In this document: piece by piece, positions 59,188 through 64,000 of the stretch
Layout of the letters: each line of letters opens with the position of its first letter
Position numbering within the stretch: the stretch's first letter is position 1
NCBI RefSeq assembly: GCF_002257705.1
Contig: NZ_LSLK01000072.1
Span: 62,001-126,000 of the forward strand
Reading direction: 5' to 3'
From: Sporomusa silvacetica DSM 10669
GTDB taxonomy: Bacteria > Bacillota > Negativicutes > Sporomusales > Sporomusaceae
DNA length: 64,000 nt
Notes under the pieces: model-generated
What the model saw: only the letters and a program-made list of their open reading frames with translations
Told to the model about the DNA's origin: nothing
Database searches by the model: none
Program-made: the position numbers and the translations under genes

Positions 59188-60480
59188 TCAAGGATACATT
59201 TTATGCAGCATGCGCGGGAATGGAATAGTCTCGCGAATGTGCTCAAGACCGCATAACCAGGCAACTGTCCGTTCAAGGCCCAGTCCAAAACCGGAATGCG
59301 GTACTGTACCAAACCGTCTTAAATCCAGATACCACTCAAAGGCATCTTGTGGCAAATTATGTTCGGCAATCCGCTGCTCTAGTAATGCCAAATCATCAAT
59401 ACGCTGACCGCCGCCAATGATTTCCCCATAGCCCTCAGGGGCTAACAGATCAGCGCCTAACACTACCTCAGGATTATCTGGATCAGGTTTCATATAAAAA
59501 GCTTTAATTGCTGTTGGATAACGGTGAACAAATACCGGCGCATCAAAGTGACTGGAAATAGTGGTCTCATGGGGCGCACCAAAATCATCTCCCCATGTAA
59601 ATTCTTCGCCTGCTTGTTTCAGGATTTCAACAGCTTCTGTATAGCTAATACGCGGGAACGGCAGCTTAATGGCCTTCAATTTTTCAACATCCCGCTCCAG
59701 TGCTTTGAGATCATTAGTGCATTTTTCCAGCACACGTTCAATAACATAGCTAATCATTTCTTCCTGGAGCTTCATGTTATCATTAAGATCAAAATAGGCC
59801 ATTTCGGCCTCAATCATCCAAAATTCCAGCAGGTGTCGACGGGTCTTCGACTTCTCAGCCCGGAAAGTAGGACCAAAACAATATATGCGTCCTAAAGCCA
59901 TAGCATTAGCCTCATTATATAGCTGACCACTTTGAGATAAATAGCCTTTTTCGCCATGATAATCAAGCTCAAATAAGTTAGTTGTACCTTCACAAGCCGC
60001 CGGTGTGATAATTGGCGCATCAGCCAAGACAAAATCACGCTCATAAAAAAAGTTTCTGAGCGCATGTTCAATCTCAGAACGGATACGTAACACAGCAGCC
60101 TGTCGCGGCGTACGAATCCAGAGATGACGGTGTTCGGCCAGAAAATCCACACCATGTTCTTTATGGGTAATGGGATAATCTTCGGCAATACTGACAATCT
60201 CTAAGGCTGTGATTTGCATTTCATAGCCACCAATTGACCGTGGTTCCTCACGCACCAAACCGGTTACTTTAACAGCGCTTTCCTGGGTTAGCTTCTTGGC
60301 CTCAGAAAACAGGACTTCGCCTACTTCCTGCTTAACCACTACCCCTTGCATCAGCCCCGAGCCATCCCGGATAATAAGAAACGTTATCTTTCCGGAAGAG
60401 CGCTGATTATAAACCCAGCCTTGTATAGTTACTTGCCCGCCAACATGACAAGACAAATTTTTAATGAGTGCTATTTCCAC
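59188..60480 (-). CDS. asnS: Asparaginyl-tRNA synthetase
   Basis: Class IIb aminoacyl-tRNA synthetase of 430 residues. N-terminal OB-fold anticodon-binding domain (GGQVTIQGWVYNQRSSGKI and following), then the catalytic domain with AALRIR-type motif 1 region (LWIRTPRQAAVLRIRSEIE), FGPTFRAEKSKTRRHLLEFW (motif 2) and SGFGLGLERTVAWLCG (motif 3). The GTG at 60480 is chosen because AAAGGAGGG precedes it by 5 bases and the resulting length is typical. No T-box is seen upstream. Confidence 0.95.
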   Translation of the reverse strand: MEIALIKNLSCHVGGQVTIQGWVYNQRSSGKITFLIIRDGSGLMQGVVVKQEVGEVLFSEAKKLTQESAVKVTGLVREEPRSIGGYEMQITALEIVSIAEDYPITHKEHGVDFLAEHRHLWIRTPRQAAVLRIRSEIEHALRNFFYERDFVLADAPIITPAACEGTTNLFELDYHGEKGYLSQSGQLYNEANAMALGRIYCFGPTFRAEKSKTRRHLLEFWMIEAEMAYFDLNDNMKLQEEMISYVIERVLEKCTNDLKALERDVEKLKAIKLPFPRISYTEAVEILKQAGEEFTWGDDFGAPHETTISSHFDAPVFVHRYPTAIKAFYMKPDPDNPEVVLGADLLAPEGYGEIIGGGQRIDDLALLEQRIAEHNLPQDAFEWYLDLRRFGTVPHSGFGLGLERTVAWLCGLEHIRETIPFPRMLHKMYP

Positions 60481-60627
60481 CCAATGCCCTCCTTTCCAAT
60501 ACGCTAGTACATATAGAGTACATATGCTAGACACTAATGGGTTGATATGGCTATTATTATGTACTTATTCTGGATATATCATTATTTTTCCTTTTCAAAA
60601 TTGTAAAAATTAGTTTTTGAAATAAAA

Positions 60628-60656
60628 AGACAGTCCTCTGTCAGGACTGTCTTGCT
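60628..60656 (-). terminator. Terminator of the lysC transcript
   Basis: AGACAGTCCT/AGGACTGTCT with a 5-base loop, followed leftward by TTTTTATTTC. Repeat R4 lies between lysC and this terminator, so lysC mRNA would include R4. Confidence 0.85.
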
Positions 60657-60659
60657 TGT

Positions 60660-60738
60660 CCAGATGGAAAGGTTAACTTTCCCTGGATTGAACGACTATA
60701 CCCCTAAAGGACTTGCCACAAGGCCAAGTCTTATCTTA
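60660..60738 (+). repeat. Hairpin-capped repeat, copy R4 (79 bp, shortest intact form)
   Basis: 5' hairpin, ATTGAACGACTATACCCCTAAAGG, then directly the 3' part ACTTGCCACAAGGCCAAGTC and TTATCTTA. It corresponds to a long form that lost everything between the two CTAAAGG motifs. Ends 10 bases from the lysC stop. Confidence 0.85.
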
Positions 60739-60748
60739 ATTCTTAGCT

Positions 60749-61969
60749 TTAATTGGGAAAAAAGCGGGCATGAATGGCATTTACAGCCTCTTTGACTCTA
60801 TCTAATTCAATCAAACATGAAATACTGATTTCAGAAGTGCTAATAACCGCTATATTAATACCGGCATCAGCCAACGCACCAAAGGTAGTAGCGGCAATGC
60901 CCGGGTTACCCAGCATACCAGCACCAACTACCGATACTTTGGCTACATTCTCATCAATCATCAAGCCGCTAAAATCCATTTCGGTTTTCAGTCTCTCCAA
61001 AATTTTCTTAGCTTGGGGAGCATCGCCTTGGGCAATAGTAAATACCATGTCGATAATGTGTTTATCCATAGCACGAACACTCTGAACAATCATGTCTACG
61101 TCAACATTGGCCTCTGCCAAAGTTGAGAATATCTTATAGGCAATTCCAGGCTGATCTGCTACTCCCAACACAGCTATTTTGGCAACATTAGTATCATGTG
61201 TTACGCCACGAATGACAAACTCTTTTTCTTCCATAGTATATTCCTCCCTGATAAATGTACCTGGTTCCTGTGTAAACGTGGAGCGGACATGAATGGGCAT
61301 ATCATAATGCATACCTAATTCTACTGAACGTGGATGCATTACGCCGGCACCGAGCCGCGCCATTTCGAGCATTTCATTATATGTAATTTCTTTCATGCGC
61401 CTTGCAGTCGGAACAACCCTGGGATCAGAAGAATAGATTCCATCAACGTCAGTATAGATTTCGCAATGGTCTGCTTTGAGGCCAGCAGCTAACGCCACTG
61501 CCGTAGTATCAGAACCACCTCGCCCTAAGGTAGTAATATCACCATTTTTCGTCAATCCTTGAAAACCTGCTACCACAACAATCTTACCGGCATTAAGTTC
61601 TTGCCGGACTCTATCGGCAGTAATATCAGTTATCTTTGCTTTGTTAAACATCTCATTGGTGGTAAAGCCAGCTTGAAAACCAGTCATAGATACTGCCTCA
61701 TGCCCTAGCTTGGCAAAAGCCATGGCTAAAAGCGCAATTGTTACTTGTTCGCCAGTTGCCAGAAGCATATCCATCTCTCGTCCAGTGGTCTGATCCGTAA
61801 TCGCTTTCGCCAAACTTATTAAATCATCTGTAGTATCTCCCATTGCCGACACTACAACGACAATTTGATCATCAGAATTTTTTTCCTTTAATACCCGCCT
61901 GGCAACTGCTATAATTTTTTCCGGTGTAGCTACTGAGCTTCCGCCAAATTTTTTTACAATTAGTGCCAT
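60749..61969 (-). CDS. lysC: Aspartate kinase
   Basis: Phosphorylates aspartate, the first step to lysine, threonine and methionine. The 406-residue protein has the kinase domain (MALIVKKFGGSSVATPEKI, TLGRGGSDTTAVALAAGL, EIYTDVDGIYSSDPRVV) and two C-terminal ACT domains (about 265-400; VAVLGVADQPGIAYKIF-type and VSVVGAGMLGNPGIAAT), typical of lysine- or lysine-plus-threonine-regulated enzymes. I found no lysine riboswitch upstream. Its 3' end abuts repeat R4 and its upstream region abuts R5. Confidence 0.95.
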   Translation of the reverse strand: MALIVKKFGGSSVATPEKIIAVARRVLKEKNSDDQIVVVVSAMGDTTDDLISLAKAITDQTTGREMDMLLATGEQVTIALLAMAFAKLGHEAVSMTGFQAGFTTNEMFNKAKITDITADRVRQELNAGKIVVVAGFQGLTKNGDITTLGRGGSDTTAVALAAGLKADHCEIYTDVDGIYSSDPRVVPTARRMKEITYNEMLEMARLGAGVMHPRSVELGMHYDMPIHVRSTFTQEPGTFIREEYTMEEKEFVIRGVTHDTNVAKIAVLGVADQPGIAYKIFSTLAEANVDVDMIVQSVRAMDKHIIDMVFTIAQGDAPQAKKILERLKTEMDFSGLMIDENVAKVSVVGAGMLGNPGIAATTFGALADAGINIAVISTSEISISCLIELDRVKEAVNAIHARFFPN

Positions 61970-62076
61970 GCCTATCCCCCTTTATCTACGCTGCATATAA
62001 TTTAGCATGGCAGTTTATATTCTCCATATAAATACAATATCCTTCTACAAGTGGACAAAACAGTAAACTTTTTTAT

Positions 62077-62246
62077 CCAGATGGAAAGTATAACTTTCCC
62101 TGGATTGAACGACTATACCCCTAAAGGGCACAGGCGGCTTCTGCCGGCGACGCGCCCGGATGGCGCTAGTGCCGATTGCGCCATGGATGGCATGCATAGC
62201 AATTCGGCCGTCCTAAAGGACTTGGCACAAGCCAAGTCTTATCTTA
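62077..62246 (+). repeat. Hairpin-capped repeat, copy R5 (170 bp, long form)
   Basis: Intact long form: CCAGATGGAAAGTATAACTTTCC, CTGGATTGAACGACTATACC, a GC-rich middle from about 62118 to 62208 with internal TGGCGC/GCGCCA pairing, then TCCTAAAGGACTTGGCACAA and TTATCTTA. The right end provides the stop codon of the membrane protein gene at 62244. Follows the T-tract ACTTTTTTAT. Confidence 0.9.
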
Positions 62247-62684
62247 CCTCATTACATACACATTGATAAAAATTAAGCCTGCAAGGATAATCTCCCAACA
62301 GCCTTTAGTAACTAAAATAATACTATCTTCCTGATTGTAGCACCACTCAGTAAAGTTCCGATAAGCGCCTTCCATATCCTGCCATAAAACAATGGTTCCC
62401 AAAATAGCAGCAAGCAATGCCACCAACTTAAGACCAATTGTCGTAAAAGTAGCGCTAATGGCAATAAAATAACACGAAAGGCTCATCCACGCTAAAAACA
62501 GCAGCATAAGCGTTAAGCGGCGTGCAATTTTAGCCCCAACGTGCCTTCCCATCCTTAATAGCGTTAATCTAACCAGGCGACGGCCACAAAGTACCTGACC
62601 ATTTTCATAACGCCTGTAACGCTGAGGAATGTCATAATTCCAAACAATAGAACAACAAGCCATGACTAATAGTAGTTTCTGCAT
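62244..62684 (-). CDS. Hypothetical membrane protein
   Basis: A 146-residue protein with about three hydrophobic helices (KLLLVMACCSIVW at the N-terminus, LLFLAWMSLSCYFIAISATF, LKLVALLAAILGTIVLW) and a last one near the C-terminus (IILAGLIFINVYVM). A basic loop contains YRRYENGQVLCGRRLVRL. No family recognised. The ATG at 62684 follows GGGAGG by 8 bases. Its stop codon lies in repeat R5. Confidence 0.7.
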   Translation of the reverse strand: MQKLLLVMACCSIVWNYDIPQRYRRYENGQVLCGRRLVRLTLLRMGRHVGAKIARRLTLMLLFLAWMSLSCYFIAISATFTTIGLKLVALLAAILGTIVLWQDMEGAYRNFTEWCYNQEDSIILVTKGCWEIILAGLIFINVYVMR

Positions 62685-62846
62685 ACAATCAACCTCCCGG
62701 TACATAATGATGCAGCTCCCCTGAAGTCCTCAGCTATATTATACCATTATTTAATTAATCGAACAATCAGACATTTATTCTTTCACTAATCCCCATCGTT
62801 TTATCTTATCCAGGGAAAGTTTCTTTCTATTAGGCATAATAAAAAA

Positions 62847-62866
62847 GCCAGGGACTACTCCCTGGC
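62847..62866 (-). terminator. Terminator of the superoxide reductase gene
   Basis: GCCAGGGA/TCCCTGGC with a 4-base loop, followed leftward by TTTTTTATTA, 20 bases past the stop. Confidence 0.9.
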
Positions 62867-62886
62867 CGCAAGAATGTCTTATATAA

Positions 62887-63279
62887 TTATTCTACAGAAA
62901 TAGTCTTAGACCCTTCCCACAAACCATGAATATTACAATAGGATTCAGCAACTAATGTACCTGAACCACTAAGTTTAATTACTGCTTTACCGAAAGGTTC
63001 GGTATAGACCGGACCTTTATTAGCACCTTCAGTGGATTCACCGTGAGCTGCAAATTCAAAAGTAGCAACCTCATAGGCAAATTTAGCGTTATCAGGCTTA
63101 AAGTAGAGTTTTATCCAACGAATATGGTGTTCGGTTGTATTCGGATGAGCAATTTCTTTACCAACACAAACCTCAACACTAACCTTTTCCCCTGCTTTAC
63201 CTTTATCTGGTGCCTCAATCACCGGCACATGCTTCTCAGCTTTCCAATCAGCACTTTGTACTAAATCAGCAATTTTCAT
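62887..63279 (-). CDS. Superoxide reductase, class II (neelaredoxin-type desulfoferrodoxin)
   Basis: A 130-residue mononuclear iron protein that reduces superoxide to hydrogen peroxide. Only centre II ligands are present: His in AEKHVPVIEAP, the EIAHPNTTEHHIRWIKLYF pair and the Cys/His of AESYCNIHGLWEGSK, with Glu/Lys of the N-terminal loop. The N-terminal rubredoxin-like domain of class I is absent. The ATG at 63279 (MKIADLVQSAD) follows AAGGGGGA; a longer frame exists. Electrons probably come from rubredoxin-type proteins such as that at 48594. Confidence 0.93.
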   Translation of the reverse strand: MKIADLVQSADWKAEKHVPVIEAPDKGKAGEKVSVEVCVGKEIAHPNTTEHHIRWIKLYFKPDNAKFAYEVATFEFAAHGESTEGANKGPVYTEPFGKAVIKLSGSGTLVAESYCNIHGLWEGSKTISVE

Positions 63280-63408
63280 TGAATATTCCCCCTTGAAATT
63301 ATTTAGCATTCACTGCCAATTATTCTAAGGATAATTATTCTCTATAAAAAATCGAATCCCTCTCATTTGATAAACTGTTTTAAAATTCTTTTTAGTATTG
63401 GCTATCCC

Positions 63409-64000
63409 CTATTGAAATATTCGCACCTTCAAGCTTTTTAACTGTTGCTTATCAATCTCTTCCCATTCAGATGGACATAGCATCTCTACAGGATAAAGTG
63501 CCAAGGAGGTATCACACTCATATATGGCTGCGAATGCCTGTAAAGCCGGAATAGCACTGCTAGCCCGATTAATAGTAGCAATCTCTTCTTTGGGAATTTT
63601 TACAGATAAAATACAATCGTCAGTTAGGTCATTTTTTACAATACCGGCCGCATATGCCTCCTGGAATGACGGTATATTTGCCAAAATTACGGATACTACC
63701 TGCAAAATAATAGCACCACATAGCTCAAAATACTGCTTGTTAAACACCCGTGTATCTTTATCCTGAAATTGAAGACGGCCTGAGGGTAGCATTTCGCAAG
63801 TTTGTTTGGGAATAACCGCTTTGGATGGCAACCATACCTTAACAAAGGGGATATCAGCAAAAAAATCAATATCCACTTCAATAACTACCGGCAGTTTTAA
63901 ATGACTTAAGACCTCATCAAGTCTGCCCCTAACCGCACTCGGTACTCCTGTCAGCAATTGTTGAGTAAGTGCCAGCCGAGCGGTTTCCCTTACTTCATGC
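63409..64000 (-). CDS. Unrecognised protein, 5' end beyond the window
   Basis: The frame is open from the right edge of the window to a stop at 63409, giving at least 197 residues. The part seen is soluble, with LPVVIEVDIDFFADIPFVKV, QYFELCGAIILQVVSVILAN and ECDTSLALYPVEMLCPSEWE. I do not recognise a family. A TTG at 63957 could start a shorter protein, but the upstream frame (ending TARLALTQQLLTGV) also looks coding. Confidence 0.6.
   Translation of the reverse strand, partial: HEVRETARLALTQQLLTGVPSAVRGRLDEVLSHLKLPVVIEVDIDFFADIPFVKVWLPSKAVIPKQTCEMLPSGRLQFQDKDTRVFNKQYFELCGAIILQVVSVILANIPSFQEAYAAGIVKNDLTDDCILSVKIPKEEIATINRASSAIPALQAFAAIYECDTSLALYPVEMLCPSEWEEIDKQQLKSLKVRIFQ

Noticed and set aside
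61970..62076. Possible lysine riboswitch upstream of lysC
   Set aside because: The region is only about 100 bases, AT-rich, and shows none of the conserved lysine-element helices or a terminator.
31897..62246. CRISPR-like or IS-like interpretation of the dispersed repeats
   Set aside because: Copies are kilobases apart, lack regular spacers, and contain no open frame for a transposase.
62805..62832. Further copy of the hairpin-capped repeat (TCCAGGGAAAGTTTCTTTC)
   Set aside because: Only part of the 5' cap is matched, in altered form, and the 3' cap is missing; too weak to list as a copy.

Overview
The window is a stretch of chromosome from an anaerobic, endospore-forming Firmicute, most likely a member of the Negativicutes (Sporomusaceae-like). 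This placement is an inference. It rests on spoVB, a T-box leader, [FeFe] hydrogenase, superoxide reductase, rubredoxin-type flavoproteins, a Mn-dependent CBS/DRTGG pyrophosphatase and a 5S-type carboxyltransferase, in DNA of moderate GC with Firmicute-type promoters and ribosome binding sites. No rRNA, intact tRNA, CRISPR array, prophage or transposase gene was seen.

Layout. 1-11.4 kb is one leftward chemotaxis/signalling operon: a TetR regulator, then cheY, cheA, cheW, two chemoreceptors, cheR, cheB and a multi-PAS histidine kinase that runs off the left edge. A single consensus promoter carrying a palindromic operator precedes tetR. 11.4-20.8 kb holds housekeeping genes (beta-CASP ribonuclease, murB, a YlbF-like protein, trmL, a DMT transporter, spoVB, a DedA protein), a tRNA-like relic, and a tandem P-loop ATPase with a highly structured leader. 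20.8-33.1 kb contains an SGNH esterase, aroF-tyrA under a tyrosine-type T-box, a Mn pyrophosphatase, the molybdenum cofactor genes (moaB-MOSC-moaC, mobB-moaA), nth, and a second aroF preceded by what looks like a ribosome-mediated attenuator with an aromatic-rich leader peptide. 33-45.7 kb is DNA/RNA maintenance: recQ, an ABC-F protein, two DEAD-box helicases and topB. 45.8-53.7 kb carries the UPF0210/ACT pair, redox proteins (TrxR-like, flavin reductase with two rubredoxin-like modules), small Cys-rich proteins, a TSCCCP-motif [FeFe] hydrogenase and a biotin-domain-less carboxyltransferase. 53.7-64 kb has a nucleoside kinase, an orphan ModC-like ATPase divergent from an HTH/substrate-binding-domain regulator, an asnS-aspartate aminotransferase pair, lysC, superoxide reductase and an unrecognised partial gene.

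How the genes connect. Three parts of amino-acid metabolism are visible: aromatic supply (two DAHP synthases with different leader-based controls, plus tyrA), the aspartate family (lysC, aminotransferase, asnS), and Moco/molybdate handling.

The most distinctive non-coding feature is a modular, hairpin-capped repeat family with five clear copies and one relic. Copies sit beside T-rich tracts (three of them terminator tails), four abut the 3' end of a leftward gene, and one appears to create a promoter for the second aroF. The attenuator and this repeat family are the two things most worth following up.
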